Origin: Thaumasiovibrio sp043421945
GTDB lineage: Bacteria > Pseudomonadota > Gammaproteobacteria > Enterobacterales > Vibrionaceae
Reading direction: 5' to 3'
Assembly: GCA_043421945.1 (NCBI GenBank)
Contig: JBHOGO010000044.1
Location: forward strand, 1-36,651
DNA length: 36,651 nucleotides
The position numbers and the translations under genes are program-made. Positions 9,301 through 15,851 of this stretch are shown here, piece after piece; within the stretch, counting starts at the first letter, position 1, and each line of letters opens with the position of its first letter. Under the pieces are notes generated by a model. The model was given only the letters and a program-made list of their open reading frames with translations. It had not been told where the DNA came from and ran no database searches.

Positions 9301-10911
9301 CTTCGTTTTTCAGATGGCACTGTTAAAGATTACTCCAGTGAGATTACTTATAGAGTTGCAACGGACAGCGATGCATCAGCGAAAAGGATTGCTAATACGT
9401 TAACGGGTTCTAGTACTGATACTGGTTTCCGTGCGTACCGTGCAGGAGAAACAACATTAACGGTCCAAGGTATTAGTGAAGAGCTGGCAGAGCACCTTCG
9501 CCATGCTGGGGTTGAAATTTCTTGGTCATCGACGTTAACTGCGTCAGTAGCATTAACGGTTGAAACTAACCCAGACACTTACATGTGGCACCGTACAGAT
9601 TTGGGCAACCTCCAGAACTATACGCAAAAGGCACAAGTATTTTATAATGAAACTGTGTATCAATTTTGGGAGCACAGAGTCAGTAATGTCTATCAAGGTG
9701 TTTATGTAACGAGCTTTGATGGAGAAACGGTTAGTGACCGAGAGTTGGTTATTGAAGATCTTGGCCTTCAGTCTGTTTCTTTGTTAGATGGTGGTGGTAA
9801 TGGGTATGTGTTATTACGCACTAACACGGCAAATAATATTTATGACCAATATATTTACCACTTAGAAACTGGAGAGCTGCACCTTATTGATTTTGAAAGT
9901 GCAGAAGATTTCACTTCAGTTAATATGACCACGGATAATGATGTTTATAGTATTACTGAAAATGGTGAACTCGTTTACCATCGTCTAAGTGGGAACTCCT
10001 CCTCGCGTAAGCTATTAACTGACATTTACTCACCAGTAACAGCTACATGGTCTAGAGAGAGTGAAGTGGCGTTAGGTCATGCTACCCAACGCTGGATTCA
10101 AACTGTCGGCCAACAAGATCACTATTTGTTGTTAGATACTTATTTATCATCATCGTCTACTGCAGGGTATCGCCCACCTGAATTGCATTTTGTTAATCGT
10201 AATTCAGGCTTAATAGACAAAAAAATTGCTTTTAGGGCACCACTCAATGCAGAGGGGTTATATTGTACTAATATGACTAGCTATAATGCGTATGTTCACT
10301 TTCAAATCATAATTGAAGGTGAGCGTGTTGGTGCTATTTGTAATGCAACGGTCAACTCGGCGAATAATGAGTATTGGTTATGGCATGATATTACTCAATA
10401 TCCAGAAGTATTTACACGGAATGAGCGAGAATCGTGGATTTCAAATGCACAACTAGCAATGGCGACACAAGGAGAGATCACTGTTGCTTTAGGATCTACC
10501 TATAACGATCAATCAGGTCAAGCGTGGCGTGAAATCTTTGAGTGGAATACACTAGAGCACAAATCAAATGTTGTACAGATGCCAGTAGCAACTACAACAG
10601 GCCTGGCAAATACTTATACTGGTACCTATGGCCATTATAATTATGATGTCTCTAATTTGCATTTAGAAAACCCACATGCGAGCGATGAGCTATTGATGTT
10701 GGCATACGGTAATCTGTTAGTTCGTGATGCTGAAAGTGGGGAATGGCACGATGACACATTGATGTTTGGGTTACCTACCAGTATCTCTTCGACCCAGCGT
10801 GCTTATAAGATGAATGATACTTGGTATATCTATGGTGGCTCAAGTTCAGGATTTTCACCTTATAACTATTTCTGGCGTTTGCAATTACGTAACCCAGAAG
10901 CCGAATATTAA
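6355..10911 (+). CDS. Giant Ig-like-repeat lipoprotein with an EF-hand loop
   Basis: The 1518-residue protein starts with a short lipoprotein signal ending in the lipobox IVGC, so Cys17 is the lipidated residue, followed by Asp18-Asp19. A canonical calcium-binding EF-hand or dockerin-like loop, DINNDGKISADE, spans residues 131-142. From about residue 255 to 960 there are roughly eight bacterial Ig-like (BIG_2-type) repeats of ~85 residues. Each has the pattern 'G(E/D)..QLTATA.YDDGS..DVT....W.SS...IASV..G.V.A...G.A.ITA.YEG'. A ninth divergent unit may follow. The last ~450 residues are rich in Trp/Tyr beta-strand sequence and may form a propeller-like domain that I cannot name. The likely role is an anchored cell-surface or periplasmic adhesin or binding protein. 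The downstream barrel gene is the natural partner candidate. The ribosome site is weak (TTAGGT). Confidence 0.8.
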   Translation: MNYRWTILPLALAIVGCDDKRDEETAPNFREFTVSGEVFGQRHNQGNIDIYAGEQLLGSVDIDQSGQYSMPVSINDSIYNHVRNEGVYLISRDASIQLASYLGLTLQDAVNSRHISSNLSSLSTSQYVVADINNDGKISADEWQLFSQHSQSDTMNKSILQYSASLQTVLEGNAATGSSGSLQWLTDLKSANKWNPWFAANKVALEEAWELLFVDPLATEANDVLELGTGIIDDWYGEYNAVISDKEARCELLIVPPSDIDPHNGRVGDRWELSSVLTDRVTGIEITGQQPIWGSNNPYVASMSPNGVVTLNGAGSASISASFNYEGDSCADTFPVTVFERDEVIEIESIQIGTLPAEISIEESVQLTANAFWSNGSASDVSNLVEWSVEPEGSASIDGQWLTAIKAGELIIGATYQGEKDNSIITVREEDILPPELESLSLSGYDGAKKPGQSWHLTATGHYDDESVRDLTESSEWSSSNNNIATVSHGIVNALSAGEAEVTATFEGVARSLTVVVDDEDVIDPEIVSIRIVGDTDPKQVGDRWQLTATALLDNDQERDITGQANWVTSNSNVVIVHEGSVEAVGEGTAIISIALEGQSNTATITVNAYEAELVGIELNAGETELFVGDSAVWGATATFDDDSELDIARQAHWVSSDNSIASVLNGIVTAHSDGDVTITVSYEGKQDSSPMSVEAVVVESLTIASGTDSLIVGESTVFNAMASYNNGHSVDVSRRGQWLSTDTNVAYVLSGVVNTVGVGSTNIRFELDDKAVSTALTVDTDEQQLEKLAIKGDTSVIEKNQMRQIQATASYDNGDEFEVIAQWESSKPDVLSIDAAGRMTAHNIGESTITATYLDQSISVDIEVETDEAQLTKIELIGNVDYFRKGDTQQLTAMAHYDRGESQDVTTSVAWRSTSDDIISVENGLIEGIAPGNANIIITWEGMNDVLSVLVNLPDVETMEPAIFDNVMIMKEGEIHNNKFTLRFSDGTVKDYSSEITYRVATDSDASAKRIANTLTGSSTDTGFRAYRAGETTLTVQGISEELAEHLRHAGVEISWSSTLTASVALTVETNPDTYMWHRTDLGNLQNYTQKAQVFYNETVYQFWEHRVSNVYQGVYVTSFDGETVSDRELVIEDLGLQSVSLLDGGGNGYVLLRTNTANNIYDQYIYHLETGELHLIDFESAEDFTSVNMTTDNDVYSITENGELVYHRLSGNSSSRKLLTDIYSPVTATWSRESEVALGHATQRWIQTVGQQDHYLLLDTYLSSSSTAGYRPPELHFVNRNSGLIDKKIAFRAPLNAEGLYCTNMTSYNAYVHFQIIIEGERVGAICNATVNSANNEYWLWHDITQYPEVFTRNERESWISNAQLAMATQGEITVALGSTYNDQSGQAWREIFEWNTLEHKSNVVQMPVATTTGLANTYTGTYGHYNYDVSNLHLENPHASDELLMLAYGNLLVRDAESGEWHDDTLMFGLPTSISSTQRAYKMNDTWYIYGGSSSGFSPYNYFWRLQLRNPEAEY

Positions 10912-10945
10912 TAGTTAATAGTTAATAGTTAATAGTTAATAGTGA
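10911..10945 (+). repeat. Heptanucleotide tandem repeat (ATAGTTA)
   Basis: Four perfect copies of ATAGTTA (10911-10938) and a fifth degenerate copy begin at the last base of the lipoprotein stop codon and end at the terminator stem. Copy-number change by slippage would alter only the stop-to-terminator distance, not the protein. Confidence 0.9.
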
Positions 10946-10978
10946 GCCTATTGTCGGATAGATGATAGGCTCTTTTTT
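10944..10978 (+). terminator. Rho-independent terminator after the Ig-like lipoprotein gene
   Basis: Arms GAGCCTAT (10944-10951) and ATAGGCTC (10965-10972) form an 8-bp stem followed by TTTTTT. It stands only 14 bases before the barrel gene, so that gene depends on read-through or on a promoter inside the upstream gene. Confidence 0.85.
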
Positions 10979-10992
10979 CTCGAGTAATAATA

Positions 10993-12180
10993 ATGAAAAA
11001 AGTCAATTATATAGCACTAAGTACTTTGCTCTGTGTTGGGTTTAGCCAGGCGGCTGTTGCTGGGTCAAGAGCGATGGCAATGGGAGACGTAGGTGTAGCG
11101 TCAGCCAGTTACTTAACAGCACCAATGAGCAATCCCGCGATGCTTGCAAACTATGATTCAGAGCATGATAACTTTGGATTGTTATTACCGTCAGTTGGCG
11201 GAGCATCTTATGATTATTTCAATCACTCTGATAGAGAAGATGCATTGTGGGATGCTTCAGCAGAGATTTTAAGATACAAATGGGATCAACCAAGTAGCAA
11301 CGTGCCCATTCATCTTTTAAATCAGTGGCAAGATGCGTTAAATGAGTTTGATGGTAGTTTTGGTATTGTCGATACACAAGCAGCGATAGCGATGGCTATA
11401 CCTAATCGCTACATGAGTTCAAATTTATTTATTTCAGCTGAAGGCACGTTGTTCTCTTTTGCAAATGTAGATAAACGAGATTTCGACCTTGATTTTAATC
11501 AGGGAGACAGCATTAGTGATATTCGCACGACATATAATGATATTTTTGTTGCGACTGTCGATGTGGGTGTCGCGATGGCGAGCCGTCATGAGTTTACCGT
11601 CGGTGAACGTGAGATGTCATGGGCGTTTGGCGTTACACCTAAATTTCAAATGTTGCATGCAGATAATACAAGCGCAAGAATGACTGCAATGTATGATCCA
11701 AATGAAGTCATGGATGACGTGCAATCAAATGGCGTTAATGTTGATGTCGGTATGACATTTAGCCCCAATAAGCGTATGACGTTAGGGGTAGTGGGTAAAA
11801 ATTTAATCTCTCAATCGTTAGATCTTCCTATTGAACAATTAAATACAACTTATACAGTGGTTGTTGAACCCACTTATCAAGTTGGTTTAGGGTATCAAGC
11901 AGGGTGGTTTCATCTTGGTTTAGATGTTGATATCAACGCACGTCGTTATTTTGAAGAGCTTGATTATGAACGTCAATTTGCACGTATTGGTGCAGAAATG
12001 GATGTTTGGCGATGGCTACAGTTCCGTGTAGGTTATCAGCACAGTATGGTGGAGCATCATGATGATGTGATTTCAGCTGGTCTTGGTTTAACACCGTTTG
12101 GTCGTTTTGGTGTTGATGTTGCCGCACAGTTTGGTGATAACCAAGTAGGTGCTTCTGCTCAATTTAAGCTAACTTTCTAA
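10993..12180 (+). CDS. TraF-like outer-membrane beta-barrel protein
   Basis: The 395-residue product has a Sec signal peptide (MKKVNYIALSTLLCVGFSQA…, cleavage near AVAG) and then the motif SRAMAMGDVGVASASYLTAP typical of TraF_2/FadL-like outer-membrane proteins. Alternating beta-strand sequence continues to a terminal phenylalanine (AQFKLTF), the usual outer-membrane insertion signal. Databases tend to name such proteins 'conjugal transfer protein TraF' after a Pfam family. Nothing around it is conjugative, so that name should not be read as function. It lies 81 bp after the Ig-like lipoprotein gene with a terminator between. Pairing with that lipoprotein is inferred from position only. The ribosome site is poor. 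Confidence 0.75.
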   Translation: MKKVNYIALSTLLCVGFSQAAVAGSRAMAMGDVGVASASYLTAPMSNPAMLANYDSEHDNFGLLLPSVGGASYDYFNHSDREDALWDASAEILRYKWDQPSSNVPIHLLNQWQDALNEFDGSFGIVDTQAAIAMAIPNRYMSSNLFISAEGTLFSFANVDKRDFDLDFNQGDSISDIRTTYNDIFVATVDVGVAMASRHEFTVGEREMSWAFGVTPKFQMLHADNTSARMTAMYDPNEVMDDVQSNGVNVDVGMTFSPNKRMTLGVVGKNLISQSLDLPIEQLNTTYTVVVEPTYQVGLGYQAGWFHLGLDVDINARRYFEELDYERQFARIGAEMDVWRWLQFRVGYQHSMVEHHDDVISAGLGLTPFGRFGVDVAAQFGDNQVGASAQFKLTF

Positions 12181-12204
12181 GCTTTACCTTACTGGACTAT
12201 CTAT

Positions 12205-12236
12205 AATGCCCACTCTTACTCGTGTGGGCATTTGTT
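12205..12236 (+). terminator. Probable terminator after the TraF-like gene
   Basis: A perfect 9-bp stem (AATGCCCAC at 12205-12213, GTGGGCATT at 12224-12232) with a 10-nt loop ends in TTTGTT. The tail is weaker than in the other terminators here, but the position just after the stop codon fits. Confidence 0.7.
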
Positions 12237-12397
12237 CTAAACTATTGACGGTTTATTGTTTATAGCGGCTTTTTTTTATCGAAACCGCAGCGAGGAAAGA
12301 GCTTTTTCTGGTCATATTTAGGCTACGTTTCCCCTTTTTACACGACTCTTCCACACCTCATCTCGCTATATGTATCACAGTGAGCGGCTACCCCTTA

Positions 12398-12503
12398 TCA
12401 GCACGCTTTTTTAACACTTTTTATCAACAAAGGTTTTCTAGTGCTTATACATATTGATAAGTATAAAGACCGAGGCTTAATCTGTACTGCTCTGATGACA
12501 ACG
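12398..12503 (-). pseudogene. Decayed fragment of a paralogue of the 4311-5732 membrane protein gene
   Basis: Read on the minus strand this segment gives SSEQYRLSLGLYTYQYV, a stop, then ALEN, and after an indel a degenerate remnant of PFVDKK. The intact gene at 4311-5732 encodes SSEQYRLSLSLYAYQYVLAL at residues 85-104 and PFVDKK at 115-120. The nucleotide match extends over roughly 5371-5482 with substitutions and indels. It carries an in-frame stop and is only about 35 codons long, so it is a relic. I see no homology on either side of it. Confidence 0.8.
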
Positions 12504-12587
12504 TTTATATTGATAAAAGCGCTGTTTGAAGAAAAATGCTTGAAGAATAAAAGCCATTTTAAGGACAAAAGCAGTGAGGATTTACCA

Positions 12588-13118
12588 TTGGAACTGACAA
12601 CATCACGCTTAAAGCTAAGACCGTTTAACGCAGGGGATGGCGATTATCTTGCTGCATTAACCAGTGATCCAAAGGTTATGGCGCACTTTCCCTCTTTGCT
12701 GAGCCGTATTGAGAGTGATGCAATGCTCGGAAAAATAATGACTCTGTTCAATGAACAAGGCTGGGGGATTTTTGCGGTTGAAGAACGACAGACAGCACAA
12801 TTTGTTGGTTTAGTCGGCTTGGTTGAAGTAAATGAAGCGGGTTTTCCTCGTCAGCCGTTCATTGAATTAACATGGCGCCTTCACGCTGATTTCTGGGGCA
12901 AAGGGTATGCGCCAGAAGCTGCGCAAGTTTGTATTGAATATGTATTTAATACCCTAGACCGTGAAGAAATTTATGCTTATACCTCATTAGGAAATACCAA
13001 TTCTCGTCGTGTGATGGAAAAGCTAGGTTTAGTCGATCTAGAAGAAGATTTTCCTCATCCACGTTTATCGAGATGTCATCCGCTTTCTATGCATTGCTTG
13101 TACCAGCGAAAGCGTTAA
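12588..13118 (+). CDS. GNAT-family N-acetyltransferase (RimJ/RimL type), TTG start
   Basis: The 176-residue protein is a GNAT acetyltransferase of the RimJ/RimL group, which moves acetyl from acetyl-CoA to an amine, often a protein N-terminus. It opens with LTTSRLKLRPF, has a central sheet (IELTWRLHADFWGKGYAPEA with the CoA-binding GKGYAPEA loop) and ends with the typical NTNSRRVMEKLGL helix. The frame is open back to an ATG at 12441, but that extension runs through the antisense of a decayed gene fragment. The TTG at 12588 has GAGGA seven bases before it and gives the usual family length. Substrate unknown. Confidence 0.8.
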   Translation: MELTTSRLKLRPFNAGDGDYLAALTSDPKVMAHFPSLLSRIESDAMLGKIMTLFNEQGWGIFAVEERQTAQFVGLVGLVEVNEAGFPRQPFIELTWRLHADFWGKGYAPEAAQVCIEYVFNTLDREEIYAYTSLGNTNSRRVMEKLGLVDLEEDFPHPRLSRCHPLSMHCLYQRKR

Positions 13119-13320
13119 ACCGCTCTGCTCAACTGATGAGTTTGAAGATTCAATCAATGGATGATTTAAAATAGACAAATAATTAGCATTGATACGGGCA
13201 TCTTTGACTAACTTAAGTATAATGGCGCGCTAAAATCAGGATTGAGTGATTAAAGTATGACTGTTGTGCGCTCTAAACACGTCACCTGATTTGTAACTTT
13301 ATTGTCCCTAGGAAGTACAG

Positions 13321-13650
13321 ATGGCCACTGGCAAAAAATTTAACTACCGCCTCGTTGAAAAGCGTAACGGTTGGGCTGCAGAAATCATTCGTCAAATCTC
13401 TGCACGTCGCACTACAATCTCAAAGCGTGAGACTGGCTTTGCTTCAGAAGAAGAAGCGAAGGTGTGGGCAGAAAAAACATTAGTCGAATTTGCGCAAAAC
13501 CAAGTTGAGCGTAATAAGCGTAAAGCTGAGCAGCGTCACGAAAGAGATGCCGCGGCCGCTGATAAGAAAGCTGCTAACGAAGCGAAACGTCCAGTTATCT
13601 CAGACGATGACGAAGATGATTTCGATGACGCTTTCGATCTAGAAGATTAA
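13321..13650 (+). CDS. DUF3622 family protein
   Basis: This 109-residue protein matches my recollection of DUF3622, a family found mainly in Vibrionaceae. The N-terminal part (KFNYRLVEKRNGWAAEIIRQ) looks like a small beta domain. A charged helix rich in Lys, Glu and Ala follows (residues ~50-90), ending in a very acidic tail (DDDEDDFDDAFDLED). It carries no signal peptide or membrane helix and is probably cytoplasmic; function unknown. An AGGAAG ribosome site lies five bases before the ATG. A TATAAT at 13218-13223 is a possible -10, but no good -35 stands at normal distance. A strong terminator follows, so it is a single-gene unit. Confidence 0.8.
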   Translation: MATGKKFNYRLVEKRNGWAAEIIRQISARRTTISKRETGFASEEEAKVWAEKTLVEFAQNQVERNKRKAEQRHERDAAAADKKAANEAKRPVISDDDEDDFDDAFDLED

Positions 13651-13709
13651 TTGTCGAGTAGTACAGAGCGCGCTTAGGTGCTTGTACTGCATTAGCAATT
13701 AGTAAACAA

Positions 13710-13743
13710 AAGGCTTAACTTCGGTTAGGCCTTTTGTTGTTTT
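13710..13743 (+). terminator. Rho-independent terminator after the DUF3622 gene
   Basis: Arms AAGGCTTAAC (13710-13719) and GTTAGGCCTT (13724-13733) form a 10-bp stem with one G-U wobble closed by a TTCG tetraloop. TTTTGTTGTTTT follows. Confidence 0.9.
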
Positions 13744-13862
13744 AAGCCGCATTAAACCCATCACCATCATTTCCCCCTGCCTGTTGCCAGCAACCCTATA
13801 AAGCCTGAATCTTCTCCGTTGCATGTTATCCACGTGCATTCATGCTTGTGTGTTCATTGTCT

Positions 13863-13892
13863 ACTTGTACAAAAAATAAATTTTGTACAAGT
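13863..13892. promoter_or_regulatory. Operator 1: perfect palindrome upstream of the TudS-MerR-photolyase operon
   Basis: Arms ACTTGTACAAAA (13863-13874) and TTTTGTACAAGT (13881-13892) are perfect inverted copies separated by six bases. Each arm holds TTGTACAA, itself a palindrome, and the two TTGTACAA cores start 17 bp apart. This is a good candidate binding site for the MerR regulator of the operon; binding is inferred. Confidence 0.75.
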
Positions 13893-13910
13893 CCGATCCT
13901 TCAACAATAC

Positions 13911-13935
13911 TTATACAAAGTACAGTGTTGTACAA
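13911..13935. promoter_or_regulatory. Operator 2: second TTGTACAA pair overlapping the leader
   Basis: TTATACAA (13911-13918) and TTGTACAA (13928-13935) start 17 bp apart, exactly the spacing of operator 1. The right half abuts the ribosome-binding site GGGAG at 13936-13940, so a bound protein would block transcription near the start of the operon. Confidence 0.65.
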
Positions 13936-13945
13936 GGGAGCAATG

Positions 13946-14887
13946 ATGACTATTAACGTTGGTGTAAGTGCATGCGTATTGGGTGAACAAGTCCGCTTTG
14001 ATGGCGGCCATAAAAGACATAAGTTTTTGACTGAAGAGCTGTCGAAATTTTTCACGTTTAAGCCCATCTGCCCAGAGATGGCTATTGGAATGGGGACGCC
14101 GCGTCCCACTATCCGGTTGCTGAGTACTGATGAGCAAATCCGATTAGTTGCCACAAAGGATCCATCGAAGGACTTTACTCACAATATGCTCGCCTACACA
14201 GAAAAAGTGCTGCCATCATTAGCATCACTTTGTGGGTATGTCGTTTGCGCTAAATCACCAACTTGTGGCATGGAGCGCGTAAAGCTTTATATCGACAACG
14301 GGAATACTGTGCCTGGTGGGACGGTTGGCTTGTTTACACGAGAATTAATGGCGACATATCCTTGGTTACCCATCGAAGAGGATGGGCGTTTACAGGACCC
14401 TGTTTTACGTGAAAATTTCGTTTTTCGCGTTTTTACGCTGCACAACTTTTATCAATCGACGCCTGATAAAACGGTAAAGCAACTGATTGCTTTTCACTCT
14501 CGCTATAAGCTTGTGCTCATGGCACACAACCAAGTGGCTTATAAAGAGCTTGGTCAGTTTGTGGCACGGATTACTGAGTATGATTTGAATGAATTTTACG
14601 AAGAGTACCGACTTCGCTTTATGGCATCTATCACCGACCGTGCCAATCAAAAGGGCAACACTTGTGTACTTCAGCATATACAAGGCTATTTCAAAAAATA
14701 CCTATCTAAGCAGCAAAAAGCAGAGCTTGCGTCGGTGATCATGGACTATCGAACGGGAGATTTACCACTCTTAGCGGTATTAACCTTGGTCAATCACTAT
14801 TTGAGTGAGTATCCCGACGAATACTTGTCCTCGCAGGTATTTATTAATCCGTATCCAAAGGAGCTGAAGTTACGCTATGGGCTGTAA
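13946..14887 (+). CDS. TudS-like (DUF523) and YbgA-like (DUF1722) fusion protein
   Basis: The 313-residue product joins two domains. The N-terminal DUF523 domain (~1-150) has three spaced cysteines, Cys10 in SACVLG, Cys42 in KPICPE and Cys107 in SPTCGM. They fit the [4Fe-4S]-binding set of TudS, a desulfidase acting on 4-thiouracil or 4-thiouridine. The C-terminal DUF1722/YbgA domain begins near QLIAFHSRYKLVLMAHN. Two adjacent ATGs occur (13943 and 13946); the second has GGGAG five bases upstream, and the longer frame from 13883 runs through the operators. The stop overlaps the MerR start by 11 bases, which suggests translational coupling. Thiouridine chemistry is known for the family, while its activity here is inferred. 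Confidence 0.8.
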   Translation: MTINVGVSACVLGEQVRFDGGHKRHKFLTEELSKFFTFKPICPEMAIGMGTPRPTIRLLSTDEQIRLVATKDPSKDFTHNMLAYTEKVLPSLASLCGYVVCAKSPTCGMERVKLYIDNGNTVPGGTVGLFTRELMATYPWLPIEEDGRLQDPVLRENFVFRVFTLHNFYQSTPDKTVKQLIAFHSRYKLVLMAHNQVAYKELGQFVARITEYDLNEFYEEYRLRFMASITDRANQKGNTCVLQHIQGYFKKYLSKQQKAELASVIMDYRTGDLPLLAVLTLVNHYLSEYPDEYLSSQVFINPYPKELKLRYGL

Positions 14888-15677
14888 GCATTATTTGTCT
14901 ATTGGGGAAGTTGCTGAAAAAACGGGGGTGAATACGGTCACGCTTAGAGCATGGCAAAGGCGTTATGGATTGCTCAAGCCTAAGCGCACCGAGAAGGGGC
15001 ATCGCCTGTTTTCTGATGACGATGTAGAGAATATTTTACGTATTGTGCAATGGTTGGAGCGGGGGATATCAATAGGGAAAGTGAAGCCGTTACTTTTGGC
15101 TGAGGCTGAGCTCTCGCTACCCGCGTCTCCTCCAACTGAGGTTGAAGGCCTGCTGTCAGCGATTAAGTCAGGTAATCACGTTCATTTAGACAGCTTACTA
15201 AATGAAACAATGAAGAATTACCCTTTAGGGGTTTTTCGAACAAAGATTGTTGCGCCGATAGAGCGATATCTTAATGGGTCAGCACTATTAGGATTAGAAG
15301 CAGCATTATGGCGAAATACACTCGTACAGCGTTGTCATGCTATTTCAGCAACTTTAACGCCGAAGCGTGATCGTCTCGCTGTTATTGTGAGTGTAGAACG
15401 TGCCGATCATTTGGTGTGGTTAACGCACCTCGAACTTAAACAGAGAGGTTGGCAATGTATCGTTCTAGACGAACTCGATTCATTCCGAAACCTTTCTCAT
15501 CTTTCGCCGCAATGGGTATTGGTGAAAGGGCAACATAAGTTATCTCAAGCTGTTTTATCGACACTTTTACCGTTATCTTGCCATGTGGAGTTGTGCGGTG
15601 TACTGAGCGACATTCATGCTGATTTTGTTACTAATGCAGAAGTTCCTCATCCAGATAGCACTCCAGTGCGTATATAA
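14877..15677 (+). CDS. MerR-family transcriptional regulator, CarH/LitR-like architecture
   Basis: The 266-residue regulator starts with a MerR winged helix-turn-helix (SIGEVAEKTGVNTVTLRAWQ, then RRYGLLKPKRTEKGHRLFS). A helical middle segment follows, then a Rossmann-like C-terminal half resembling the B12-binding region of CarH/LitR light sensors. At the place of the cobalamin-ligating E/DxHxxG motif the text reads ERADHLVWL, so classical B12 binding looks lost or altered. It is coupled to the TudS-YbgA gene by an 11-base overlap and precedes the photolyase gene by 174 bp. I recall a similarly placed MerR next to a photolyase in V. cholerae being tied to blue-light responses. It probably represses this operon through the TTGTACAA palindromes. 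Confidence 0.8.
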   Translation: MGCKHYLSIGEVAEKTGVNTVTLRAWQRRYGLLKPKRTEKGHRLFSDDDVENILRIVQWLERGISIGKVKPLLLAEAELSLPASPPTEVEGLLSAIKSGNHVHLDSLLNETMKNYPLGVFRTKIVAPIERYLNGSALLGLEAALWRNTLVQRCHAISATLTPKRDRLAVIVSVERADHLVWLTHLELKQRGWQCIVLDELDSFRNLSHLSPQWVLVKGQHKLSQAVLSTLLPLSCHVELCGVLSDIHADFVTNAEVPHPDSTPVRI

Positions 15678-15851
15678 ATTGAAGTACGAAAAAAACGATA
15701 TTTGCCAATGCTAATGCCAAATGTTGAGAGTCAAGTATTGAACGTAGTGAGGGAGATGCTCAAAAGCAGACTCTATTTATTGAGATAGAGACTAAGCCCT
15801 TTGCTTATAAAGAAAAGAGAATACTCATTCGGAACTAGGAAGGATAAGCAG

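Noticed and set aside
10911..10938. Phase-variation switch within the lipoprotein gene
   Set aside because: The repeats begin at the stop codon, so slippage cannot change the reading frame.
10993..12180. Conjugation gene, from the family name TraF
   Set aside because: No other transfer genes are present. The sequence is an outer-membrane barrel of a widespread chromosomal family.
12441..12587. N-terminal extension of the acetyltransferase from the ATG at 12441
   Set aside because: It runs through the antisense of a dead gene fragment and lacks homologous content; the TTG at 12588 has a much better ribosome site.
13204..13223. TTGACT … TATAAT as a promoter for the DUF3622 gene
   Set aside because: The two hexamers are only 8 bp apart, far from the 16-18 bp needed; only the -10 may be real.
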